Shown here in pieces: positions 37,442 to 47,640 of a stretch of 64,000 bases of DNA. Position 1 is the first letter of the stretch. Every line of letters starts with the position of its first letter. The notes below the pieces were generated by a model. That model saw nothing but the letters and a program-made list of their open reading frames with translations. It ran no database searches and was not told the origin of the DNA. Source of the DNA: Epiperipatus broadwayi (taxonomy: Eukaryota; Onychophora; Udeonychophora; Euonychophora; Peripatidae); contig JAQFVV010000509.1 of NCBI GenBank assembly GCA_028023455.1, positions 124,001 through 188,000 on the forward strand, given 5' to 3'. Position numbers and translations under genes: made by a program.

Positions 37442-38000
37442 TTGTTGTATTTATTGTTTAGACTATTTCCATCATCTAATATGAGTATTGAATGTCTTTA
37501 GAAAAATTTTATTTTATTTAAATATTCCAAATACATTCAACTGTTAGTAACAGCAATCAAACAGGTTACTATATGCACATTTCAAGAGGTATTATTCTTC
37601 CCTATTCTTCAGGTGTTGCTGGCCTAACCAGTGACAGTACTAGCATTGGATTCGAATCTGGATCCTTAGATTCTTGAGTATTGAATTTTAAGGTAATGCT
37701 CTAACCAACTGAGCCATCTTGCCAAAGGCTGTTCGTTTGAGCATTACCTTAAAATTCAATACTCAAGAATCTAAGGATCCAGATTCGATTCCCATGCTAT
37801 TACTGTCACTGGTCAGGCCAGCAACACCTGAAGAAGAGGGGGAAATAATATCTCTCGAAATGTTGTACATATACTAACCTGTTCGATGTGCTATTACTAA
37901 CAGTTGAATGTATTTGGAATATTTAAATAAAGTTAAATTTTTCTAAAGACATTTAATATTCATATTAGACAATCGAAATAATCCAAACAATAATACAGCT
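37442..38000. repeat. Very long foldback palindrome containing a tRNA-like promoter
   Basis: The left arm 37442-37701 and right arm 37739-38000 are reverse complements over about 260 bases with scattered mismatches; the loop is only about 37 bases. Shared blocks include CAAATACATTCAACTGTTAG and TCTAAGGATCCAGATTCG with their complements. The outer arms carry a CTGAAGAA hairpin motif ending CGAAATGTTGTAC. Confidence 0.85.
37625..37724 (-). ncRNA. tRNA-like sequence with A and B boxes
   Basis: On the minus strand, TGGCTCAGTTGG is a perfect A-box and GATTCGAATCC, about 45 bases on, is a near-perfect B-box. The sequence between does not fold into a normal anticodon arm, so this is a SINE-type head and not a working tRNA. 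It lies in the left arm and loop of the foldback; the right arm repeats the part after the A-box. Confidence 0.65.
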
Positions 38001-39780
38001 AAAACACCATCATCACAAACCTTCAGGAAAACAATAAATTTCTTTGCTTTTGCACCGTTAAATTAAAACGTATTTAAACTTTTATGTTTTAGTTTTTGCT
38101 CTTCGTCAAACAATTGCAATCAAGATGTCCTTCTTCCTGAAATTTTACATTTCTCCGGCTCCAAAACAATATTTTTTTCACATGGTATTTTATGTTTTGG
38201 GCTTCAAAAAATGTCATTCAAATGGACTTTCTAAGGAGCCCAAAAAATCTATCAATTTACTTGCGACTTGCCATCTTAATTGAAAAAGGAAAGCCAGCCA
38301 TTTCTTCTTAACCATTCAAAATGGACACAAAGTTCAGATTGCTTCCACAATAACAATGAAGTTAAAACTGTTAGGACTCATTTATAATCTAATTATTATT
38401 CTCTTTTCTTGCTATATGTATAGATTTTCATCACTAGCATTTTTTTTGTCTGTAGCTCTAATGCTATTTTTTAATTTGTTATTTGTAAGAGACTTCATTC
38501 TGTATTCTGTTTAATTTCTAAGCTTCATTTTTGAATCCTCAAGCACAAATTTCTGATGACTCAAAACAGATCTGACCATAGTAAATGCAGAATTGTTTAG
38601 ATTCTATACTGCCAAAGTGTGATCCACCCATATTTACTTTTCTGTCTTTTAATATTTTTATCGCCTAGTGACTGATTTTTCCAGCTTCTATTTGCAATTA
38701 TTTCTACTGTATACAAAAACTAATTACGCCTTACTTTGGTTTTATGAAAATTTACTCTCTAGAGTATCTTAAACTGGCTAATTTACTTTTTTTTTTTACA
38801 TAATCATGAGGTATCATTGCAAAAGTAACATTATCTTATACTTTTTATGGATGACTTTCAAGGATACATTTATGCTAATAACCAATTTATCCTTATTTGG
38901 ATCTTACGTAAATGAGAATATTTTCATTCAAAAGTAAAACAACTTATTAAGAGGTTCTAATTATAAATGAAATAGTTTAATATAACAATTACAATTGTTT
39001 AAAAATAAACAACTGGTTCCACAGAATGGCTGACTCTGGAGCTCAAGGTCCACAAATTGTGACCCAGTTCCATCATTTTCGGTTCTTGAACTTCCAAATA
39101 ATAAACCATTCAACCGATTTATTACTATCTTAATAATCAAGGCAAATATTTTCATTATTTTTATAAATGTAAATAATCAAACAGTGTTATTGCTTGGGTA
39201 TTCATAACAAGTTCAAGTACCCAAGATGCACCCGGCCTGGAATCAATTTGAGAACCTTACCTTCTAGAGACAGACTCAAAAACAAGCTGGGCATTATCTT
39301 TGCTAATATATTTAGACCTTCTCTATAAGCCATTAGTCTAATAAACTTAGAGGAATATTGCAATATTTTCTCATGAAGTATATTTAGCGAAAATAAAATA
39401 TGTAAGTACTGAATATCAAAAATTGATTGTGTATATATATAAATTTCAAAATATTGTAGTAAAATCTTACGAAGAAATACTGTATCATAGAAAAAATTGA
39501 TATCAATTTGTGTAAAATCTTTAAAATTAATAACCACTAAAGATATTTTTAAAAATGCAACTTGCTAAGACGGATATGATAACACCTTATTAATTTTAAT
39601 TTATGTAAATTTATTTTTTTATTTATATTCTATAGTATAGATTTTTAAAGTTTTACACATAGACCCCTCTCCTCCATATCTGTACTATTTGATTTCATAT
39701 CTCAACATAGATACATAAATTTGCAATAGTAATAAACCATATATAATGTGCATTTAAAACACATACACATACTAATATTT
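38001..39780. other. Non-coding, no recognised repeat
   Basis: The 111-residue minus frame at 39202-39537 and the short plus frame beginning near 38130 show no domain or splice context. I call no gene here. Confidence 0.35.
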
Positions 39781-40560
39781 TTCAGATTGGTTGGTTATAT
39801 ATGCCTTAGGTGTTTTAATTTTACATCGATTTCAGTCATTTTTGGATAGAAATTTATCGCTTGCATGCGTCTTGGGGGTTCTTGATGGTACTGTGTCACC
39901 TAGTGGCAACAGTACGTATAACAAACCAGTACCACCTTTTATTGGTCATTCTTTAAACTGGAGATTATCCATTTAATGAAAAATATTTCTGGAGTGTAAT
40001 TTTGACTATCCTACTATCATGCAAGATGGGGACTGGTTTCTATCGGTTTTTAATATCTTGTGAAGGGGTATAATCATAAACATATGACTAAAGACGTGAA
40101 AAATATATATAATCCCAAAGATGCACATTTTAGCCTAGACCATAATCTCTTACTCATATTTTTATCATGGTTCAGTATATGTATATAGATAGCCAATTAT
40201 TACAGTTTACTTGATAAGTGTTAAACGTACTGCTGTCACAACTTTGACACAAACCACTTAATTACAGTATATTAATAATTTTTTTATGTCATTCATTAAA
40301 CTAAAAATTATCCATTTAATGAATATTTCTGTAGTGTAATTTTCACTACACTATTGGTGTGACCAAAGACGTGAAAAATATTCATGATGCCAAGATGCAC
40401 ATTTCACACTGAAACAGCATTCATAAGTTGGCCCGGACTACAATCTCTATCATTCCTCAGTATATATAGACAACCAATTGCAGTGGTGTAGTGAAAATTA
40501 CACTATAGGCAAATTATTCATTAAATGGATAATCTCTAGCCTAACGAATGTCTAATAAAA
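39781..40560. repeat. Family C repeat cluster with inverted ends
   Basis: GAGATTATCCATTTAATGAA (about 39961) is inverted at about 40520-40545 and repeated directly near 40305. The block TAGTGTAATTTTCACTACAC near 40330 is inverted near 40480-40505. The interior has the family C block with GATGCACATTTCACACTGAA and GTTGGCCCGGACTACAATCT, shared with 41840, 53930 and 55750. Confidence 0.6.
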
Positions 40561-40579
40561 ATTAATGAGTATGTCATAT

Positions 40580-40897
40580 ATATGATTCACTGTGACTTCT
40601 CCTTAAACGGAGTCAGGAATCTCTCAACAACTATGCTCAGAGAAACCTGTTAGCCACTTTAACTTCCCTTTCCATTCCCCAACCTTAGTTTTCCCATAAT
40701 CTGCTCCATCCCATTTCCACAACATAATCTTTGATGATGTGATGTGATGTACCGTAGCTTCTTAAACGAAGTCAAGAATCTCTCAGCAATTATTCCAAGA
40801 GAAACTTGTTAGCTACTTAATTTTACATTCCCCAGTCTAAGTTTTTCCATATTCTGCTCCATCTTATTTCCACAACATAATCATTGTCAACTCTATA
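40580..40897 (-). repeat. Two tandem ~150-bp repeats, LINE 3' UTR
   Basis: Two imperfect copies, about 40588-40735 and 40740-40885, each run from AAACGGAGTCAGGAATCTCT (or AAACGAAGTCAAGAATCTCT) to TCCACAACATAATC. They lie directly 3' of the LINE coding fragment and are probably a duplicated 3' UTR. Confidence 0.6.
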
Positions 40898-41653
40898 GCC
40901 TTTATATCTAAATCCCCCTTCATCTTTCTCCAAATATAAAAACCAATAATCTACTTTCTGTATAATCACTTTTTTCATATTTATTTTCCCATAACTTCAT
41001 TATATGTGCCCTTTCTGTTTTCAAGCATTTACATTCAATTAACAGATGCCTAATATTTTCTATTCCTTCCTTACATAATTTATAGACTAAATCACCCATA
41101 TTTTTCCATTTACATATATATTCTCTTGTTGCTATAGATCCTGTTCGAGTCTTAATCAATAAACTACTTTCCTTACTATTATCATATATTAACTCGCACC
41201 TAATATTCTGTTTATTTCTATATATATTTAAACTCTTTTTACTCTCCATACTAGTTCTCCATCTCTCTAACTCCCTATTCTTTATTAATAAATCTATTCT
41301 TTTATCCCATTCCTTACCACTATAACACTCAACAATCCTCCTAACACAATCATCCCATCTTTTGTACAAATATACTGATATAAATTCTTTATCCAAATCT
41401 TTTTCATACCGTATTACCTTTCTCACCCATCTTGTTGCCTGCCCTTTATTCATAACCCAATTAAATACTATTTTGGCTATTCTTTTATTATCCATAAACT
41501 GCAATCTACCAAACATTTTCATTTTACTTTTTGCATCTCTCATATGAAAACTTGACCATCCCATTTCTCCTTGAATTGCCTCCTTTGCTGTCCATACATC
41601 TGCATCCAATGCATGCCTTCCTACTTCCCTTGTGAACTTTTTCTTTGTCAATT
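40898..41653 (-). mobile_element. Second LINE type, C-terminal coding fragment
   Basis: A frame open for about 250 codons encodes the C-terminal part of a non-LTR retrotransposon polyprotein, downstream of the reverse transcriptase. It reads QGEMGWSSF at the start, ATRWVRKV and RWDDCVRRIVECY in the middle, and near the end C-x-LC-KEGIENIRHLL-EC, the Cys/His cluster common in LINE C-termini. No catalytic residues are present. The ATG of the open frame lies in adjoining family A sequence, so this is not a gene start. The clade is uncertain. The long open frame suggests a fairly recent insertion. Confidence 0.65.
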
Positions 41654-41950
41654 CTACATACAGTAGTGCCACCAAGTGCAAGCCATCTTAAGTAATCAAT
41701 ATGAAATTTGATCATGTGACTAATAAAAATTATTAATATACTGTAATTAAGTTGTGAGGGCAGTAAGTATGGCACTTATCAAATGTAGTAATTGACTATA
41801 TATACAATGAACAATGATGAAGTTATGTGCAAGAGATCGTGGTCTGGGCCAACTACCAATTGCTGGTTCAGTACGAAGGGTGTATCTTGGAGATCATATA
41901 TCTTTTTCATATTTTTGGTTATATGTTTATGATTACACACCTCCACAAGG
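41654..41950. repeat. Family A end and family C fragment
   Basis: 41654-41705 is the family A segment CATACAGTAGTGCCACCAAG. It is followed at about 41835-41930 by the family C block (CTGGGCCAACTACCAATTGC). Confidence 0.55.
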
Positions 41951-42189
41951 TATATTAAAAGCAGATAGTAATCAATCCCCACCTTGCATGTCAGTAATGA
42001 AAACTATTCTACAAAAATATTATTCATTGAACATATATATTCTGTATAGACATGTTGAATATAAGTGTATTATATATAGCTTAAGTAAGAAATTATTTTT
42101 GCTTTTACTTAATATACTTTTTTTAATTACAGATAATTAGAACTGCGGATATAAAGGACCATTGTATCTCATCATCATTTTCATACTCA

Positions 42190-42860
42190 TAATCCATTGC
42201 ATCACAAAGATCTCTTTATTTTATTGCATTATGTTTCTCTTCACATAATTTCAATAAATTTTCATTCTCATAAACATAATATTAACATCTGTAATCCAGT
42301 TTAGAAGTTTAGCCATCTATTAGTGCCATCTCATTTCCAGTTTCAATTCTACTTCAGCCTCTTAATGATACCCATTTGTTTTCTTATCCACTTATTTCAC
42401 TTTTGATATCTTCTTGTTAACCTTAATATATATTTATCCATACTTTCCTATGTAGTCTGCATTAACTGTAATGCTTGGATAACATGCAGCCAAGTATGAA
42501 ACCTTTCCTTTTGAAATTCAATTCCTTCTAATATAGTTATTTCTTCAGAAAGCAGTCCACATTTGTATTTAATTCTTTGAATACTAGCCATTACACTGCT
42601 ATCTAAATTAATGAAGCTTCCAAGATATTTATAATCTTTAACTTAAAATTCACTCTCAATCTTTATTTTTCTCCTTTTTTGAAAACCCACTGAACATTAT
42701 TTTGGACCGATTAATATTTACCTTTGGATCTATATTTTTCCTTTCATCTGATAACTTTTAACATTGAAAGGTTTTGCAAAATCCAACTTAATGTAATTTC
42801 TGTTTATTATACATTCCATTTTAATTCACCAAATATTTTCTGTGAAACTGATTTAGCCTT
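42190..42860 (-). mobile_element. Decayed RTE-type LINE remnant
   Basis: Minus-strand segments resemble the RTE copy: CCAAGATATTTATAATCTTT corresponds to the KYLG region, and CACTGAACATTATTTTGGAC to the KVMF region, in the right order. It carries many stops and indels. Confidence 0.5.
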
Positions 42861-43177
42861 TACAGTGACCAAGCAGCCATATTGAATATTTAAAAAATTA
42901 TGTTAAGCCACAAATTTTATCATAATATGTCTGTATGATAAAAAAATGACATAATATATATTATTTTAAAGATAAAATACTAAAGAATGTAATTAAGCTG
43001 GAAAAAATATAGTCATTGATATTCAAAGTAATAAAAGTTAATATTTCTAATAATTATTTTCATATTATTTCATAAATTCAAAGTTATCATGCATAAATTT
43101 TAAAACTATAATTTTGTTAGTAGGTTAGTTGCATGCATCATTAAATTTCCAACAAATTGATATATAATAACACTTAC

Positions 43178-43294
43178 CTAAGGTAATCCATCACTTGAAT
43201 ACTTCTTAGAATAAGCACATTAGTACTTTCCCTTTTTTTCTGTAGCCCTTCAAGATATATTTCCATACAGGAGTTTGCAATATACATGTCATCC
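43178..43294 (-). CDS. First coding exon of an unidentified gene
   Basis: On the minus strand an acceptor (GTTATTAG|GGATGAC at 43295/43294) and a strong donor (CCTTAG|GTAAGTG at 43178/43177) enclose a fully open 117-nt exon. From the ATG at 43287 it encodes 36 residues plus two bases, beginning MYIANSCMEIYLEGL and containing QKKRESTNV and SIQVMDYL, a helical, mildly amphipathic segment. The preceding exon has an in-frame stop and no ATG in the joined frame, so the ATG at 43287 is the likely start. I do not recognise the family. The next exon would lie at lower coordinates, but I could not find it. The gene follows bet1 on the same strand. Confidence 0.5.
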
Positions 43295-43802
43295 CTAATA
43301 ACAAACCAAGTAGTTAATATTCATCAATAATTAGTATAATTTGAATATTATAATAAAGAACCTCAATACAGTTTGTAATTTATTAAAAAGTATTACTAAA
43401 ATAGTCACTGTATACAAAATAAAATAATAAAATAAAAAATAAAAGAAATATTAAATTCATTATAGAGTTAAGCTAGTTCAAAAGTTAGTATATATATTGT
43501 CAAAATCTGCGTATATTTATTATTATTAAAATGCAGAGAATAGATTATAAAAAAATCTAAATCAAATCATATTTGAAAAACATATATATGTATTTATCTG
43601 ATATCATCTAATTCAAATATTTCAGTATTATAGAAAAAAATATAAGAAAAAATGCAGTTAACAACAAACTTTTTTTTTTTTATATTAGTTTCAATAACAA
43701 ATTTTTCGGATATTTTTATCAAATGTATATAAAAAAAATAATAATCAAAAAATATATAAAAAATTAATAATAATTCAAAAATATAGAAAAATAAATTCTT
43801 AC

Positions 43803-44085
43803 CTTTGGGTTCTCTTATAACGTTGTTTTCAAAATATAACGGAAAAAGTAAAAGTTTTTACGGCTATATTTTTCAGGGTGAAATCCTTTCCAGTAACTAT
43901 CAAAAAAAGAGAGAAAGACAAAAAAAATTCAATTTACTTGATCACAAAAATTATCATAAAATTTTTATTTTTCATCGTAGAAAAATAAAATTTAACTTTC
44001 TGAAAACTAGACGAAATAACCGAAAAGAAGGTCTAAAAAGCACATGTGTAGCCTGCATAGATTTCCGTTAATATGACGTCGAAAA
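43803..44085 (-). promoter_or_regulatory. Probable leader exon and promoter of the unidentified gene
   Basis: A strong donor (CCCAAAG|GTAAGAA) ends a candidate exon at 43803 on the minus strand. Upstream lies the CREB/ATF-like TGACGTC at 44074-44080 and an E-box CACATGTG near 44041. There is no TATA box in an obvious position. The plus-strand frame at 43805-44071 is taken as chance overlap. Confidence 0.4.
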
Positions 44086-44630
44086 CAGATTTTTATATTT
44101 TGAAAATGTTTGATTGCATTATGCATTCAGAATAACGAAGAAGTTTTAAACATTTTTGGAAAAAGGCAACTACTTCTGTTATACACCCATACTAATGTTA
44201 ATCTTAATGTCACCATGAAATCATTATTCTTCCATTTTGATAAATATTCTATAAAGTTTGACAATTTCCCGTGACCATATTATGACATTCCAAAATTTTA
44301 GTAATGGAAATGATTTTTAGAGTCTACAAATGCAAATGGCAATTAAAAATACAGCTTCTTTCATTCTTCAATCCTTGGATTTAAAAAAAAAAAATTAAGT
44401 CCACCTTGTTTCTTTGATTACCTCAAATCCAATATTTTCTAGAAGATCTGTAATAATCTGAATAAATATTTTTATAAATAGCAAATTTATTTTTTTTACT
44501 CGAGTTCTGCCACCTTGTATAAGTTTGACCATTCGACAGATATCAGTCTGATATCTGATTAGTAAAAAATCATTAAATCGATGGCTACTAGAGAATAAGT
44601 ACACTAGATGCAAAAAATTCAGGTGCACTA
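44086..44630. other. Non-coding between genes
   Basis: No repeat recognised. A 77-residue minus frame (44395-44628) lacks supporting splice sites. Confidence 0.35.
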
Positions 44631-44850
44631 GATTCAGAATGAAAATTCTTCACTGATGAAAGCCATAAGCTAGAAACTAATCTGGGAATATGGATAGGAC
44701 AGCACTGAATAGGAATTTTCATCTAGCATCTATTAATTATCCAAGTTTACACTAGATGGCAGGGTTGGAGTAGGAAGAATAGATTTGCTACTCAAAAGTA
44801 ATGTGTAAGCAAGAGACTATGTGATGTTTCTTGGTATTAAATATCTTCTA
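44631..44850 (+). repeat. Hammerhead-bearing repeat (family A)
   Basis: The hammerhead at 44645-44690 has intact CTGATGA (44653-44659), stem II AGC/GCT with a CATAA loop, GAAA, and an AUC cleavage triplet. Stem III has only one pair and stem I is weakened. Downstream, TCTATTAATTATCCAAGTTT and CAAGAGACTATGTGATGTTT are family sequence. Confidence 0.65.
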
Positions 44851-45289
44851 TATAACTGACAGAAGATATAACTATATATATAATTCTTAAATATTGATTT
44901 TCATATTTCTCAAATAATAATATTTCTAATACACTTATACAAATGATAATGCTTAGAATTAAGATGATCTATTTTGCTTTATTCAAAATATCTGTAATGA
45001 TGCTAATATTTTCTAAAGCTTTTCTATTCTTCATAAATTTAATTACTTATGTTCAAATATTTGATCGCCAAGCATTTAAAATTTATCACTTTTTTAAATT
45101 CCATAGGCAGAAGTTATTTTAAAAATATTGATATAACAGTAATAATAGGTTAATCACTTTTTGTTTAATCCTTTTTAAAATATTAATTATAATATTGATA
45201 CTGTAAGTGATTATATAGTACAATACGGTTCAGTTTAATTTATATTTTTACTTGTTAAAAAAAAATAATAATAATTCAGAAGACCACTA

Positions 45290-45570
45290 AACATCACATG
45301 ATCACCATCTCATACTAGCACATAATTGTTGTAAACAAAGGTAAAACTCTCCATACAGTAGCGCCACCCTGTGCCAACCAGAGTAATCAATGGATGCCAG
45401 AAGACTCCTCACGGATGATGGCCATAAGCCAGAACTAGTCTGGGAATATTGGATGAGTAGGCACTAGATAGGGATTTTATGCATAAGCCTTCTGGCATCC
45501 ATTGATTACTCTGGTTGGCACAGGGTGGCACTACTGTATGGAGAGTTTTGCCTTTGTTTAATTCAGAAGA
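45290..45570. repeat. Family A foldback copy with defective hammerhead
   Basis: CATCACATGATCACCATCTC and CTCTCCATACAGTAGCGCCA open the copy; the inverted GGCACTACTGTATGGAGAG closes it at about 45540. The hammerhead at 45406-45446 reads CGGATGA and GAAC, so two core positions are lost. Confidence 0.75.
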
Positions 45571-45983
45571 TCTATTGAATTGTTATCTAAGCAAGAAGCA
45601 TTGTCAGAAAATCCTAGAAATATGATTTATTGTTTTATTATATATTTAACATATTTAGAACATTCTGCCATGGTTGAATTTCTAACATGTTACTACTCCA
45701 AATTTGATTTTATTTGAGCTTATGTGAAAGTATGTAAGTGTGGACAATTTTTATATGCCGTTACATAATTTATTTCTAAGTGCCAACTTTGATAAATGAA
45801 GATCTGAACAATAGGAACACTGCATATTCATAATATTCTTGAGAAAGAATATATGGTCATAAAAAAAGATCTGATGTATCATGAAAAAAAAAAAAAATTT
45901 GAAAAACCTTCCTAACATATAGGAGAATAATTTATACTGCCGTATACTTTTCTCAATATTGGGTGTTAATATATATATACATA

Positions 45984-46482
45984 CAGTGTGTACAAGTGAA
46001 AATGTGACCGTTGACTGGTTCTCTTTCAAAACTGTCTACAGTGTCAGCACATGATATGCAAGACATAGTTTCACAATTCACCACAAATGCTAGTATCTGA
46101 AGCACAAGTTACGATATAAAATGTGGCGGTGTGTTTTGTTACCTTAATCCCTTACAGAGCGCGCTAATATTAAATGGTTTTAAATTGACCAAAATTGTTA
46201 CTGAAACACTTGAAATTATTCAAACTATGTATGGCTGTGGAGTCATGAATTGCAAGAAAGGTTAAGTGGTTTTCCAGATTTCGTGAAAGCAGAGAGCAAT
46301 GAAGATGATCTACGAAGGTAATAAAATATACTGTTATATTTCATGTTATAACACATTATCTAGAAATGTTAGCATCTTAAAATTTTAGTGTGAATAGCTA
46401 AATTATATCAATACACAATGCATGCATTGAATTGAAGGCAGCTTGGAGAGAGAACAAGTCCTTTTCAATGGAACACACACTG
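45984..46482. repeat. Family B mariner-like MITE, best copy
   Basis: The left terminus CAGTGTGTACAAGTGAAAAT closely resembles mariner terminal repeats (Mos1 begins CAGGTGTACAAGTATG). The right terminus, complement CAGTGTGTGTTCCATTGAAA, is its inverted partner. At about 500 bp and non-coding, it is a non-autonomous element. It lies about 170 bases from the 3' end of the bet1 coding region. Confidence 0.7.
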
Positions 46483-46612
46483 TGTAAGCATAATACAAAA
46501 ATAACTTGCATTTTATTAGAAAATCACAAAATTATTACTGAAATAGATTTTAAAACCATGTTACTTCTGTGAAAATTTATCATTAAAAATGAGATGAAAA
46601 ATAAATACATCT

Positions 46613-46618
46613 TTTATT
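46613..46618 (-). terminator. bet1: Candidate poly(A) signal of bet1
   Basis: AATAAA on the minus strand, 37-42 bases past the bet1 stop codon. The UTR would be unusually short but is plausible. Confidence 0.5.
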
Positions 46619-46654
46619 ATTTACCATATATACATATAAAAACAAAAATGATCA

Positions 46655-46807
46655 TCAAAATCTTACAATAATATAAATTATAAAAAACACAAATAATGCA
46701 AAAAGAAAAAGGTATAAAATGTAACGATTGTGTCCTGCTTTCAGCATTGCTCCTACTCGATTCACGGTGGATTTTAATAAATTACCAGACGATTCAAAGT
46801 CATTATC
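46655..46807 (-). CDS. bet1: bet1 exon 4 (SNARE end and membrane anchor)
   Basis: A phase-0 acceptor (TTTTTTAG|GAT at 46808/46807) opens 50 codons to TGA at 46657-46655. It encodes the second half of the SNARE helix, DNDFESSGNLLKSTVNR, then AGHNRY and a hydrophobic C-terminal anchor (about residues 91-109) ending VRF. Position and sequence match the last exon of animal BET1, where the intron likewise falls just before the Asp that follows EM/DM. The tail anchor places the protein in ER-Golgi membranes. It completes a 111-residue protein; the human protein is slightly longer. Confidence 0.9.
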   Translation of the reverse strand, partial: DNDFESSGNLLKSTVNRVGAMLKAGHNRYILYLFLFALFVFFIIYIIVRF

Positions 46808-47089
46808 CTAAAAAACACAAAAAAAAACGAAATAAAATTATTAATCCCCCCCCCCCCCTTAAAATTTTCTACATACATATGATAAACAAAGACAGCTGTC
46901 TATTCTAGTGCCATCTGTGATAACTTTGAGTAATACAGTGATTAACAGATGGTAATGCAATTAAAACCTCAAACTGGGTTCTGACTTTTGGCTTAACAAT
47001 GAGGATTTGGGTTTCAAAACTGAAAATAATGCAGTTATTCATCTAGCACCTACCTTTAACTAATCAAGCTGAAAGCCTGAAGTTCAAAA

Positions 47090-47640
47090 CAATCACATGA
47101 TCGCCATTATTCTGGCTTGCACTGAGTGGCACTACCGTATGGAGAGTTTTGGCTGTTTTAATAAGTTATGAGCAAGCATAAGAAATGGTGGTCATGTGAT
47201 GTTTAATGGTTTAACACCAATCCTGCCTAATAGGATAGTAGTGAGTATGGTTATTAAAGAACCAAAGACACCAAAATGTATGGGTACTGAACTGAGTTCA
47301 GACCTATATGACTATATAAGCTAATGAGCTTGGATTGAAAATATGATTGGGTTTTCAATTTTATTCTCATTGTTTTGTAGATAAGTAGAGATAAAAGGTG
47401 GCTGCTGGAGAGTTGCATTAGATCCTAAGACCTAGATGCAGTGCTCTCAGATCCAAAGCTCCTCATTGACGAAAGCCATAAGCTAGAAACTAGACTGGGG
47501 ATATTGGATGAGTAGGCACTAGATAGGGATTTTATGCTCAGCCTTCCGGCATTCATTGATTACTCTGGCTTGCACTAAGTGGCACTACTGTATGGAGAGT
47601 TTTGCCTGGTTTAATAAAGTTCAAAACAAAATATAAACCT
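47090..47640 (+). repeat. Family A copy with partial tandem duplication
   Basis: The segment TCTGGCTTGCACT with GTATGGAGAGTTTTG occurs twice in the same orientation, at 47111 and 47564, a spacing of 453 bases. Between them lie the family interior and one hammerhead (47451-47509). The copy is therefore about 1.2 units of a head-to-tail array. The interior includes TATATGACTATATAAGC, a TATA-like block. Confidence 0.8.
47451..47509 (+). ncRNA. Hammerhead motif, inactive copy
   Basis: Both halves of stem I are perfect (ATCCAA/TTGGAT and TCCTCA/TGGGGA) and stem II is AGC/GCT. The core, however, is TTGACGA (C3 changed) and the cleavage triplet is GAC instead of GUC. Well-preserved stems with a broken core suggest recent decay. 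Confidence 0.7.

Noticed and set aside
39202-39537. 111-residue minus-strand frame
   Set aside because: Low-complexity composition, no domain, no splice or promoter context.
40920-41681. Host gene of 253 residues
   Set aside because: The sequence is the C-terminal part of a LINE polyprotein, repeated at 27817-28612, and its ATG lies in a different repeat.
41814-42140. 108-residue plus-strand frame
   Set aside because: It runs through family C repeat sequence and unrelated AT-rich DNA.
43178-43294. Additional bet1 exon
   Set aside because: It lies beyond the bet1 stop exon at 46655, and its phase does not fit any bet1 junction.
43805-44071. 88-residue plus-strand basic protein
   Set aside because: It overlaps the leader exon and CRE-like site of the minus-strand gene and has no homology I recognise.
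46846-46858. Poly-C run as a regulatory G-quadruplex
   Set aside because: A single homopolymer run without further G tracts; probably a microsatellite. The same applies to the run near 59181.
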